Of a stretch of 10,147 nt of DNA, positions 1-6,786 are shown one piece after another. Every line of letters starts with the position of its first letter. Positions within the stretch are counted from its first letter, which is position 1. The notes beneath the pieces were generated by a model that saw nothing but the letters and a program-made list of their open reading frames with translations, had not been told where the DNA came from and did no database searches. The stretch is from positions 1 through 10,147 of the forward strand of contig DASPXK010000384.1 in NCBI GenBank assembly GCA_035637315.1, given 5' to 3'. The position numbers and the translations under genes are program-made. Source of the DNA: DASPXK01 sp035637315 (GTDB lineage: Bacteria; Chloroflexota; UBA6077; JACCZL01).

Positions 1-67
1 ACGACCTGCGTGAATTTGGCTCCGGTAGAGCGCTAGCACTAGATCCGGGTCTTGTCCGGGCTGCCCG

Positions 68-436
68 TTAGCTCGGCGGGCCCCCCGTCAGCGCCGACGA
101 CCTTAACACACTCGGATCGACGGTGCTGAGGTCGCAGAAGAGCTGGCCGTCCCGAGCGCCCTCGATCGCCCCGTCCGGGCCGAGATAGACCTGCTCGACG
201 TCCGCTGGATACGGCACGCAGCTAAACAGGACCTCGACGGCCTCGGCCACCTCACGAGCCGAGATGGCCGCGGCCGCCCCCTCGGCGACGAATTCCTCGA
301 CAATCGCCCGGCTGCGGTTGTGAACGGTCAGCGGGTAGCCCGCCGCCATCAGATTGCGCGCCATCGGGGCGCCCATCTGGCCTAGTCCGACGAAGCCTAC
401 CTGGATACGCTCGGCGACAGAATTCGCGCTTGCCAT
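68..436 (-). CDS. Truncated 3-hydroxyisobutyrate dehydrogenase-family NAD(P)-binding protein
   Basis: The first ~110 residues match the N-terminal Rossmann domain of the beta-hydroxyacid dehydrogenase family (3-hydroxyisobutyrate, tartronate semialdehyde and related reductases). From the ATG at 436, the dinucleotide fold GLGQMG has glycines at residues 17, 19 and 22. The N40-R41 pair after the second strand usually favours NADP, and the family motif DLSTVDPSV is present. Homology then stops near position 106, and a TAA at 68-70 ends the protein at 122 aa. The family is normally about 290 aa, so the C-terminal helical domain with the catalytic lysine is absent and activity is unlikely. A GTG at 457 would add seven residues; neither start has a well-spaced ribosome site. 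Bases 1-67 hold no recognisable continuation in any frame. This could be a real gene remnant or a chimeric contig end. Confidence 0.75.
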   Translation of the reverse strand: MASANSVAERIQVGFVGLGQMGAPMARNLMAAGYPLTVHNRSRAIVEEFVAEGAAAAISAREVAEAVEVLFSCVPYPADVEQVYLGPDGAIEGARDGQLFCDLSTVDPSVLRSSALTGGPPS

Positions 437-660
437 CACCTGGTGCCACCCTTCCACCTGAGTCCTGGTTTCCCTCGGGTTAGTCTAGCGCGCGGGCCAG
501 GGTACGGCTGTCGAGCTTCGGGTTCCGCGGGCAGCGTCACGATGCTCCCGATCACTGCCTGCATCGCGGAGGCGGCGGGCGTGAGGTGCTCGGAGCGCCT
601 TCGAGCGAAGGACTCTTTGAGATAAAGCCGCCGGACGACTAGGATGGGCCAGGGACGTGA

Positions 661-1899
661 ATGGCTAGAACTGCTCAGGCCGGAACGGCCACGCTGCCGA
701 GGATGGGCCCCCGCGTCTGGGTTGCTTATCCATGGATCGTTCTTGCCGCCAGCACGCTCGTCCAGACGGCCGCGTCGTTCGGCAGTCGCGGCATCTCGCC
801 GCTCGCCCCGTTCCTGGTCGACGACCTGGGCCTGTCTCGGAACCAGATCGGTCTGCTCGTCACAGCCACCTACCTTGGCGGCATCCTGGTGCTGATCGTG
901 GCCGGCAGCCTGAGCGACCGGTTCGGGGTGCGGACACTATTCCTGGTCGGGTTGACCTCGGCGGGTTTGACCCTCGCGCTCGCCTCTCAGGCGCCGGACT
1001 TCGTCTGGCTGCTCCTGCCGATGTTGCTGTTCGGACTCGGCAACGGGTTCTCTTTACCGCCTACGACGCGGGCGATCGTGGAATGGTTTCCCAACCGCCG
1101 ACGTGGCCTGGCGATGGGCATCAAGCAGACCGGTGTGGCGCTGGCCGGCGTGATCTGTGGCTTCGTCGTGCCGCCACTCGGCCAGGCCTTTGGGTGGCGT
1201 GGGGCGGTTCTGGCGCTCGGCACGGCGACCGTCGCCTCCGGGCTGATCGCCTGGCTGGTGTACCGCGAGCGCGCGGCCACGAGCCGCTTCGCCGTCGGCG
1301 ACAAGCGGCCCAGCTTTGGCGGCGTAGTGCGCAATCGAAATCTGCTCCTGCTGTCGGGCGTGAGCTGGCTGTACGCGGGCGTCCAGCTCTCGATCCTGGG
1401 CTTCCTGGTGCTGTTCATGCGCGAGCGAGTGGGGCTGCCGGTGGCCGAGGCGGGAGCCATGCTGGCGCTGGCCGAGGGCGGGGGCGTGGTCGGGCGGATC
1501 GGCTGGGGCGTGGTGAGCGACACCCTTTTTGGCGGCCGCCGCAAGGTGGTCATGGGCATCATCGGGGCCCTGGCGGCGGCCAGCTCACTGGGGCTGGCGC
1601 TGGCCGGGCCCGAGACCCCGCGCCTCGCGCTGCTCGCGATCCTGGCGGTCGCGGGGGTGTCGGCGGTGGGCTGGAATGGGATCAACATGACGTTCGTCGC
1701 CGAGCTGGCCGGGCGGCAGTCATCGGCGACGGCGGCCGGCCTCAACCTGACGGCCAGCTATCTCGGCATCATGGTTGGCCCGCCCCTGTTCGGCCTGCTG
1801 GTCGACGCGACGGGCTCGTACACCACCGCTTTCGAGGCGGGAGCCATCGCGTCGCTCCTGGCGCTCGTGCTCCTCTGGCAAGTGCGCCCGGACCAGTAA
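661..1899 (+). CDS. MFS transporter (12 transmembrane segments)
   Basis: This is a complete 412-aa major facilitator superfamily carrier in the inner membrane. Hydrophobic segments run through the whole protein, starting with TM1 at about residues 20-40, in a pattern consistent with 12 helices and a charged central loop near residues 195-215. Motif A between TM2 and TM3 is G82-S-L-S-D86-R-F-G89. Its degenerate second-half copy is G281-W-G-V-V-S-D287 followed by R293-R294. The general look is that of small-anion or cyanate/nitrate/oxalate-type MFS carriers, but the substrate cannot be read from sequence. The ATG at 661 is preceded by AGGGA five bases upstream; an internal ATG at 703 is less likely. 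The gene diverges from the truncated dehydrogenase and converges on the CoxL-like gene, with a heptamer-repeat region at its stop. The 203-bp upstream gap shows no clear promoter. Confidence 0.93.
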   Translation: MARTAQAGTATLPRMGPRVWVAYPWIVLAASTLVQTAASFGSRGISPLAPFLVDDLGLSRNQIGLLVTATYLGGILVLIVAGSLSDRFGVRTLFLVGLTSAGLTLALASQAPDFVWLLLPMLLFGLGNGFSLPPTTRAIVEWFPNRRRGLAMGIKQTGVALAGVICGFVVPPLGQAFGWRGAVLALGTATVASGLIAWLVYRERAATSRFAVGDKRPSFGGVVRNRNLLLLSGVSWLYAGVQLSILGFLVLFMRERVGLPVAEAGAMLALAEGGGVVGRIGWGVVSDTLFGGRRKVVMGIIGALAAASSLGLALAGPETPRLALLAILAVAGVSAVGWNGINMTFVAELAGRQSSATAAGLNLTASYLGIMVGPPLFGLLVDATGSYTTAFEAGAIASLLALVLLWQVRPDQ

Positions 1900-1950
1900 G
1901 CAGCAGGCAGTCGGCGGTCACAGACTCATCCCTCATCCCTCAGTCCCGAG
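1895..1950. repeat. Degenerate 7-bp-period array between convergent gene ends
   Basis: Eight heptamer-spaced units run through this segment. The left half carries AGTC-like units (for example AGTCGGC at 1909-1915). The right half starts GACTCAT at 1923 and repeats CCCTCAT and CCCTCAG. The array spans the TAA of the MFS gene and the TGA of the CoxL-like gene, and it encodes the last residues of the latter. It is the most degenerate of the four such arrays in the window; the 7-bp period is visible by eye but has not been tested statistically. Confidence 0.5.
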
Positions 1951-4244
1951 CAAAGCCGCCATACGTGGCTCGATGTGAGCGGGGTGCGGTCAATGCGGAC
2001 ACCCAGCGGCGCGAGGGCATCCTCGACGGCGCCGGCGATGGCTGGGGGCGGGGACATCGCGCCGCCCTCGCCCAGGCCTTTGACGCCCAGCGGGTTGAGC
2101 GGCGACGGGGTGTACAGGTGGGCCTGGCGGACGTTCGGGACGTCGCGCGCGCGCGGCATGGCGTAATCCAGGAACGACCCGGCCGGCTGGGCGTTCTCGT
2201 CGTAGACGATCTCCTCGAGCAGGGCTCCGCCGATGCCCTGGACTATGCCGCCCATGATCTGGCCGTCGACGATCATCGGATTGATCAGCGGCCCGGCGTC
2301 GCTGACCGAGACATAGTCGAGCACTTTGATGGCGCCAGTCTCCGGGATCACTTCCACCACCGCCACGTGAGTGCCGCTCGCGAAGGTCGGCAGCGGCGCC
2401 TGGAAGTAATGGCGCGCCTCCAGACCGGGCTCCATCCCGGCCGGCAGCGGGCGATCGGGGGCCGCCGCGCTGGACAGCTCGCCCAGGCCGAGGGCCCTCT
2501 CTGGCGCGCCGCGGACCCGAACCGCGCCGTCGACCAGCTCGAGATCCGCCTCAGACGTCTCGAGCAGGTGGGCGGCGAGACGGAGCGCCTTGGCGCGAAC
2601 TTGGCGCGCCGCGACGGCCACCGCGCCGCCGGCCACGACCGCGCTGCGGCTGGCGTAAGTCCCGACGCCGTACGGGACCTGGTCGGTATCGCCATGCCGC
2701 ACCGAGACCCGGTCGGGAGTCGTGGCGAGCTCGTCGGCCACGATCTGGGCCAGCGCCGTAGCGATGCCCTGGCCGTGGGGAGAGGCGCCGGTCAGGACGG
2801 TCAGCTCGCCGCTCGGGTCGACCCGCACCTCAGCGCTCTCATACGGCCCGAGTCCGCCGAGGAGCACGTAACAGGCGAGCCCAAGGCCGACGTAACGGCC
2901 GGCCTGGCGGGCCCCGGCCTGTCGCTTACGCCAGGCGCGGTAATCGATCAGCGCCAGTGCCTTGTCCAACCCGGCCGCGTATTCGCCGCTGTCGTAGACG
3001 ACGGGAAGCTGAGCGGTGCCGAGGCCCGTATCCCAGGGGAACTCATCGGGCTGAATGAAGTTGCGGCGGCGGATCTCAGCCGGGTCGAGGCCCAGGTCGG
3101 CGGCGGCGCGGTCCATCGCCCGCTCCAGCGCGTAGACCGCCTCAGGCCCACCGGCCCCCCGATACGCGCCGGCCGGGGCCTTGTTGGTCAGCACGCAGCG
3201 GACCTCGGCTCGATAGTTGCGGATGCGGTACGGGCCGAGTAGCGAGGCGGCCGTGATCGACGGGCAGAGGACGCCCAGACCGCGGCTGTAGGCGCCCAGA
3301 TCGGCCGTTATGCGGGCCCGCAGCCCGCTCACGATGCCGTCGCGGCTCACGGCTACCTCCAGGTCGTGGACCTGCTCACGCGAGTGCGCGCTGCCGACAA
3401 AATGCTCACGCCGAGTCTCGACCCATTTGACGGGCCGGTCAAGGCGTTTCGCGACGAGCGGCACCACCACCTCCTCAGGGTAGACGTCCTGCTTGACTCC
3501 GAACCCGCCGCCCACGTCTGGCGCGATGACCCGCAGGCGGTGCTCCGCCATCCCGAGCGACTCGGCCAGCGCCCGGCGAACGGTGTGCGGCCACTGGGTG
3601 CTGGTCCAGATGATGAGGCGACTGGAGAGCCGATCGACGGACGCCATGACTCCCCTGGTCTCGATCGGCATGCCGGTGTAGCGCTGGACCGCGAACGTGC
3701 CACCCACCACGCGGTCCGCCTCGGCGAAGGCGCGCTCGACATCTCCCACCTGAACATGCCAGGCCGCCGCCAGGTTGTCACCGAGCGGCTCGTGCAGCAC
3801 GGGCGCGTCCGGCTCGAGCGCGGCTTCCCAGGTCGGGACGACCGGGAGGGGCTCCAAATCGAGCTCCGCCGCGATGCCGGCGGCGGCGTCCTCGGCCAGA
3901 TAGCGGTCGGTCGCGACGACGACGGCCAGCGGCTCACCGACGAAGCGGACCCGCTCGTCGGCGAGCGGGACCTGGCTGCACGGGCGGAGCGCGGGATGCG
4001 GAACGACGGTTGGGATGGGCCTCATCTGGAAGTCGCGGGCCTTGAAGACCCCGACGACGCCCGGCAAGTGTCCGGCCTCGACTGGGATGGCCCGGATCGA
4101 CGCGTGGGCATAGGGGCTGCGGACAAAGGCGGCGTGCAGCACGTCTGGCAGCCGCAAGTCTTCCAGGAACGCGCCACCGCCCTCGAGCAGACGCGGATCC
4201 TCGAACCGCTTGAGACGCTGCCCGAAGAACCGCTCCCCCGACAC
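1926..4244 (-). CDS. Xanthine dehydrogenase/CoxL-family molybdopterin-binding large subunit
   Basis: This 772-aa protein is a full-length molybdenum hydroxylase large subunit, the part that binds the molybdopterin cofactor and hydroxylates its substrate. The N-terminal a/b hammerhead domain is at about residues 1-130. It is followed by a GGGFG cofactor-binding loop and the active-site loop A360-Y-R-G-A-G-G366. The catalytic glutamate is E726 in G-L-G-E-G-G. Form I CO dehydrogenase has AYRCSFR at the active-site loop and form II has AYRGAGR. This protein resembles form II but has Gly366 instead of Arg, so CO oxidation is not supported; aldehyde or N-heterocycle oxidation is possible. The GTG start at 4244 is favoured by GGAGG seven bases upstream. 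The last residues (about CSGLRDEG) are encoded by the heptamer array. No FAD (CoxM) or 2Fe-2S (CoxS) subunit gene lies in the window, which such enzymes normally need. Confidence 0.92.
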   Translation of the reverse strand: MSGERFFGQRLKRFEDPRLLEGGGAFLEDLRLPDVLHAAFVRSPYAHASIRAIPVEAGHLPGVVGVFKARDFQMRPIPTVVPHPALRPCSQVPLADERVRFVGEPLAVVVATDRYLAEDAAAGIAAELDLEPLPVVPTWEAALEPDAPVLHEPLGDNLAAAWHVQVGDVERAFAEADRVVGGTFAVQRYTGMPIETRGVMASVDRLSSRLIIWTSTQWPHTVRRALAESLGMAEHRLRVIAPDVGGGFGVKQDVYPEEVVVPLVAKRLDRPVKWVETRREHFVGSAHSREQVHDLEVAVSRDGIVSGLRARITADLGAYSRGLGVLCPSITAASLLGPYRIRNYRAEVRCVLTNKAPAGAYRGAGGPEAVYALERAMDRAAADLGLDPAEIRRRNFIQPDEFPWDTGLGTAQLPVVYDSGEYAAGLDKALALIDYRAWRKRQAGARQAGRYVGLGLACYVLLGGLGPYESAEVRVDPSGELTVLTGASPHGQGIATALAQIVADELATTPDRVSVRHGDTDQVPYGVGTYASRSAVVAGGAVAVAARQVRAKALRLAAHLLETSEADLELVDGAVRVRGAPERALGLGELSSAAAPDRPLPAGMEPGLEARHYFQAPLPTFASGTHVAVVEVIPETGAIKVLDYVSVSDAGPLINPMIVDGQIMGGIVQGIGGALLEEIVYDENAQPAGSFLDYAMPRARDVPNVRQAHLYTPSPLNPLGVKGLGEGGAMSPPPAIAGAVEDALAPLGVRIDRTPLTSSHVWRLCSGLRDEG

Positions 4245-4326
4245 CAGCCAGCCTCCAATCGAACAACCAATTTACGGGCCAGGCCGCAGGCGCGTATTGT
4301 ATCCGCGTCGAGACGGCCGCCCACCT

Positions 4327-4450
4327 AGTCGCGAGTCACGAGTCGCGGGTCACGGGTATGATCGTCCTCAAGCGTCGCCCGGAGGCCGGTCGGTGAGCCT
4401 CATGGCCTCCGTATTGACCACTCGTGACTCGTGACTCGTGACTCGCGACT
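4327..4450. repeat. Inverted heptamer-repeat arrays with nested hairpin
   Basis: The left arm 4327-4357 and the right arm 4420-4450 are built of 7-bp units (ACTCGTG type on the right) and are inverted copies of each other. The innermost-matching 18 bp, AGTCGCGAGTCACGAGTC at 4327-4344, pairs perfectly with 4433-4450. The remaining 13 positions pair with three G-T wobbles and no other mismatch. The 62-nt spacer holds a second perfect stem, CGGAGGCC at 4380-4387 with GGCCTCCG at 4404-4411. The element lies between the end of surE and the start of the CoxL-like gene, both on the - strand, so it would be in any transcript joining them. It could act as a terminator or mRNA-stabilising structure; no T-tract follows it. 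Confidence 0.8.
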
Positions 4451-4452
4451 CG

Positions 4453-5194
4453 TTAGTACGGCTGGAGATTCCAGCCGCTGATCTGCTCGATCAAGGTGTG
4501 GTTGGTGAGGTCCATCAGGATCGGGGTGATCGAGACGTAGTTCTCGTGCACTGCGCCGATGTCCGTGCCCTCCTCGAGTTCGCCAGCCGGGGGCTCGCCG
4601 CCGATCCAGAAGTAGTCGCGGCCGGATCAGCTCGTCGCGGTAGATCCGCTTGCCAAGCCGGGTGACCACAACGCCCTTCACCTCGGGCCGCGGCACGTGC
4701 GGCACGTTGACGTTTAGCAGGACATCTTTCTCGAGCCCGTTCTCGAGAATGTGCCGAGCCAGGCGGGCGGAGAACTCGGCCGCGTAGCTGAAGTCCCACT
4801 GGTAGGAGTCGGCCAGCGAGACGGCCACGGCCGGGACGCCACAGACCACGCCCTCCATCGCCGCCGCGAGGGTGCCCGAGTAGGTCAGGTCGCTGCCCAG
4901 GTTGGGGCCCTTGTTGATGCCGGAGAAAACCAGGCCCGGCCGCTCGTCCAGGATGCCCAGGAACGCCAGCGCCACGCAGTCGGAGGGGCTGCCATCACTC
5001 GAGTACGCGGGTGAGCCATCGGCCAGGGTGACCTCGGCGATCCGCAGCGGGCGGTGCATCGTCTTGGTGTGGCCCGCGGCCGTCCAGTTTCTATTCGGCG
5101 CCACAACCTCGACTCGATCGACGTCCGAGAGCGCCTGCTTGAGCCGCAGGAGGCCTTCCGAGTCGATGCCGTCGTCGTTGGTGACCAGGATCAT
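4453..5194 (-). CDS. surE: 5'/3'-nucleotidase SurE, frameshifted near the C-terminus
   Basis: SurE is a metal-dependent nucleoside monophosphatase linked to stationary-phase survival. The N-terminus shows N-D7-D8-G, and N94 sits in S-G-I-N-K-G-P-N, both metal ligands of the family. The family serine ligand (Ser39 in E. coli) is replaced by Thr38. The start is the ATG at 5194, where the family begins, although no good ribosome site precedes it. The frame breaks after the codon ending at 4622, following residues YRDELIR. Reading on in that frame gives a nonsense tail ending at 4400. Shifting frame at 4620 recovers RDYFWIGGEPP, then HENYVSITPI, and a natural end NLQPY with TAA at 4453-4455. The family's D-P-R-G segment at the break is also missing, which suggests a small deletion (about 17 nt, inferred). 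It is either a pseudogene or a sequencing or assembly error. Confidence 0.9.
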
Positions 5195-5284
5195 GACCGA
5201 GTGTAGCTGACGAGCACAGGTCCAGCGCTCGAGCCCGACGTCACTTGTATCGACTGCGGCTCAGAGCCATGCCCCCCACCTCAG

Positions 5285-5314
5285 CCCTCTCCCAGAGGGC
5301 CCAGAGGGAGAGGG
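5285..5314. repeat. REP-like palindrome downstream of the methyltransferase
   Basis: CCCTCTCCC at 5285-5293 and GGGAGAGGG at 5306-5314 form a perfect 9-bp stem around a 12-nt loop centred on GGGCCC. It lies 13 bp past the methyltransferase stop (reading on the - strand) and upstream of surE. CCCTCTCCC/GGGAGAGGG palindromes are common dispersed intergenic elements in many bacteria. No T-tract follows on either strand, so a REP-like element or an attenuating hairpin fits better than a classical terminator. Confidence 0.6.
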
Positions 5315-5326
5315 GGCATTGGCCCG

Positions 5327-6058
5327 CTACCGCTTGCGGGCGACGACGAAGTGGCTGATGCCGAAACAGCGGAGCGGCGTCGCTTCAGTCAGATCCCTGG
5401 CCCAGTGGATCGCTCGACCCAGGGGCCCGTACCGTTCGGCAACGTTGTCCAGGCCTGGCAGAATGTGGGTGGTCGCCGTGTATTCGACATCCAGGCCGTC
5501 GAACAGGCGCTTGAGCTTACGGGCGGTGTAAATCCGAACGTGCGGACAGAACAGCTCGCGCATCGGGTCCGGAAGCCAGTTGACAAAGGGCAGCAGCCGA
5601 AAGAAGTACCGTCCGAACAGGTAGAAACCATGGGTTTCGAACGGATACAGCCGATTGGGAGCGTAGATGACGACCTGCCCGCCGGGGCGGAGGCAGCGAT
5701 ATGCCTCGAGAATGCTCAACCGATCGTCGTCGACGTGCTCGAGCACCTCGTTGAGCAAGATGACGTCGAAGCTACCATCTGGAAACGGCAGGCTCTCCGC
5801 CGGCGACTCCAGGATGTTTGGCAGCCAGGTGCCAGCCAGGGAGACCTTCTCCGGGTCGACGTCGACGCCGTAGACGTCCTTGCTGTACCGACGCAGCTTT
5901 TCGACGTACATGCCGAGCCCGCAGCCCACGTCCAGGATGCGACGGCCTTCCAGCTCGACGTGACGGCGAATCAAGCTCAGCCGACGGTCCTGACCGCTGC
6001 GCCAGACGTAGCTGGGGTGACCAAGGCGGATCGCCTTGGCTTCCGCCGCTGCCAGCAT
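5327..6058 (-). CDS. Class I SAM-dependent methyltransferase
   Basis: This 243-aa protein has the Methyltransf_11/UbiE-like Rossmann core. Motif I is D43-V-G-C-G-L-G49, the acidic residue at the end of strand 2 is D66 in VYGVDVDPE, and FDVILLNEVLEHVDD forms the motif before the RPGG post-II loop. The second half has aromatic and basic segments (FETHGFYLFGRYFFRLLPF) that resemble methyltransferases acting on lipids or cell-envelope sugars, but the substrate is unknown. The ATG at 6058 is chosen because GGAGG lies four bases upstream; the longer reading frame from a TTG at 6136 has no such site and a non-family leader. The gene is followed by the REP-like palindrome, then surE 132 bp on in the same direction. 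It diverges from the Nudix gene across a 200-bp region with a heptamer array. Confidence 0.9.
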   Translation of the reverse strand: MLAAAEAKAIRLGHPSYVWRSGQDRRLSLIRRHVELEGRRILDVGCGLGMYVEKLRRYSKDVYGVDVDPEKVSLAGTWLPNILESPAESLPFPDGSFDVILLNEVLEHVDDDRLSILEAYRCLRPGGQVVIYAPNRLYPFETHGFYLFGRYFFRLLPFVNWLPDPMRELFCPHVRIYTARKLKRLFDGLDVEYTATTHILPGLDNVAERYGPLGRAIHWARDLTEATPLRCFGISHFVVARKR

Positions 6059-6171
6059 CAGCCCTCCAGGACAGTCGCTTGAGCCCGGCGATTCGAGACG
6101 GTCGCCGCCATACTGCGACGAACGAACGCGCCCCAAGGCTCGAAAAACCGGTCCGCATGGTACCGTATATG

Positions 6172-6248
6172 AGGTCGAAAGTCCAAAGTCGCAAGTCCCA
6201 AGTCTAGACTGCCAGACCGGGTTCGACTGTCACTTTCGACTAACGACG
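6172..6248. repeat. Inverted heptamer-repeat arrays upstream of the Nudix operon
   Basis: Five left units of AAGTCNN type occupy 6172-6206. Right units of the opposite orientation, such as TTCGACT, occupy 6221-6248. GTCGAAAGT at 6174-6182 is the exact reverse complement of ACTTTCGAC at 6232-6240. A perfect 10-bp palindrome, AGTCTAGACT at 6201-6210, sits near the centre. The element fills the leader of the Nudix operon and ends ten bases before its ATG, so it may influence transcription or translation there. Confidence 0.65.
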
Positions 6249-6258
6249 TGGAGTTGTG

Positions 6259-6786
6259 ATGGCTGGGCGGCAGACGGGCCGCTGGCGACGGACGAGGACC
6301 GTGCGCGACGTCTCGGCGGGCGGCGTGGCGTTCCGCCACGGCCCAGGCGGCGTCGAGATCTGTCTGGTGGGCCGCATCGATCCGGAGCGGTGGGCGCTTC
6401 CAAAGGGCACGCCCGCTCGTGGCGAGTCGCTTGAACAGGCCGCGGTCCGTGAGGTGTCGGAGGAAACGGGCCTCCAGGTCCGGCTGGTCTGTCCGCTCCT
6501 CGACATCGACTACTGGTTCGCCTTGGGCGGCGTGCGCCATTTCAAGACGGTCCACTTCTACGTGATGGAGGCGATCGGCGGAGACACGTCGCTCCACGAC
6601 GCAGAGTACGACCTGGTGGAGTGGTTCCCGCTGGCCGAAGCTGGGCGCCGTCTTTCTTACGCGAACGAGCGCGAGGTATTGGCGCGAGCCGAGGCGAGTC
6701 TCGAGTCGCGAGTCGCGTGTCGCGAGCTCCAAGCACCAACCTCTCGGGACTCGAGACCCGAGACTAGAGACTCGCGACTAGGCTAG
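6259..6786 (+). CDS. Nudix hydrolase
   Basis: This 175-aa protein hydrolyses a nucleoside diphosphate linked to another moiety, with Mg2+ bound by the Nudix box. The box is complete at residues 50-72: G50, E56, R64-E65, E68-E69 and G71, matching the pattern GX5EX7REUXEEXGU. The preceding segment WALPKG is typical of MutT/ADP-ribose or diadenosine polyphosphate hydrolase-like members; the substrate cannot be assigned. The start is the ATG at 6259 with GGAG five bases upstream; the GTG just before it is less likely. The Nudix domain ends at about residue 146. Residues 147-175 (starting SLESRVACRE) are encoded by a heptamer array and look like acquired sequence, not a family domain. The stop TAG at 6784-6786 shares its last base with the GTG of the epimerase gene. 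Confidence 0.93.
   Translation: MAGRQTGRWRRTRTVRDVSAGGVAFRHGPGGVEICLVGRIDPERWALPKGTPARGESLEQAAVREVSEETGLQVRLVCPLLDIDYWFALGGVRHFKTVHFYVMEAIGGDTSLHDAEYDLVEWFPLAEAGRRLSYANEREVLARAEASLESRVACRELQAPTSRDSRPETRDSRLG
6697..6781. repeat. Inverted heptamer-repeat arrays at the 3' end of the Nudix gene
   Basis: Four left units (AGTCTCG, then AGTCGCG twice, then TGTCGCG) cover 6697-6724. Five opposite-orientation units of AGACTCG type cover 6747-6781. AGTCGCGAGTC at 6704-6714 is the exact reverse complement of GACTCGCGACT at 6769-6779. GTCTCGAGTC at 6698-6707 is the reverse complement of 6748-6757, so two alternative stems are possible. The whole array is translated as the last 29 residues of the Nudix protein and lies directly before the epimerase start. 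Confidence 0.75.

Noticed and set aside
443..625. A 60-codon frame in the gap before the MFS gene
   Set aside because: No ribosome site, no similarity to a known family, and ordinary composition for noncoding GC-rich DNA; the gap also shows no tRNA or other RNA structure.
732..3242. An 836-codon open frame on the + strand
   Set aside because: It overlaps the MFS gene in another frame and runs antisense to the CoxL-like gene. Its product is rich in Arg, Gly and Ala with no domain; such long shadow frames are common in GC-rich DNA.
1926..4244. Aerobic CO dehydrogenase (coxL)
   Set aside because: The form I signature AYRCSFR is absent and the form II-like loop has Gly in place of Arg; no coxM or coxS is nearby.
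3366..4328. A 320-codon open frame on the + strand
   Set aside because: It is entirely antisense to the CoxL-like gene, whose motifs and ribosome site are clear. The product has no recognisable features.
4361..4396. Very short frame beginning ATGATCGTCC inside the hairpin loop
   Set aside because: Only about a dozen codons, no clear ribosome site, and it lies within the repeat spacer.
4327..4450. CRISPR array
   Set aside because: The units are 7 bp with no spacers and the two halves are inverted; no cas gene is present.
5285..5314. Classical Rho-independent terminator of the methyltransferase
   Set aside because: The stem is strong, but no T-tract follows on the - strand and the sequence looks like a common dispersed intergenic palindrome.
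6059..6136. N-terminal extension of the methyltransferase from a TTG at 6136
   Set aside because: The ATG at 6058 has GGAGG at good spacing and the extension shows no family similarity.
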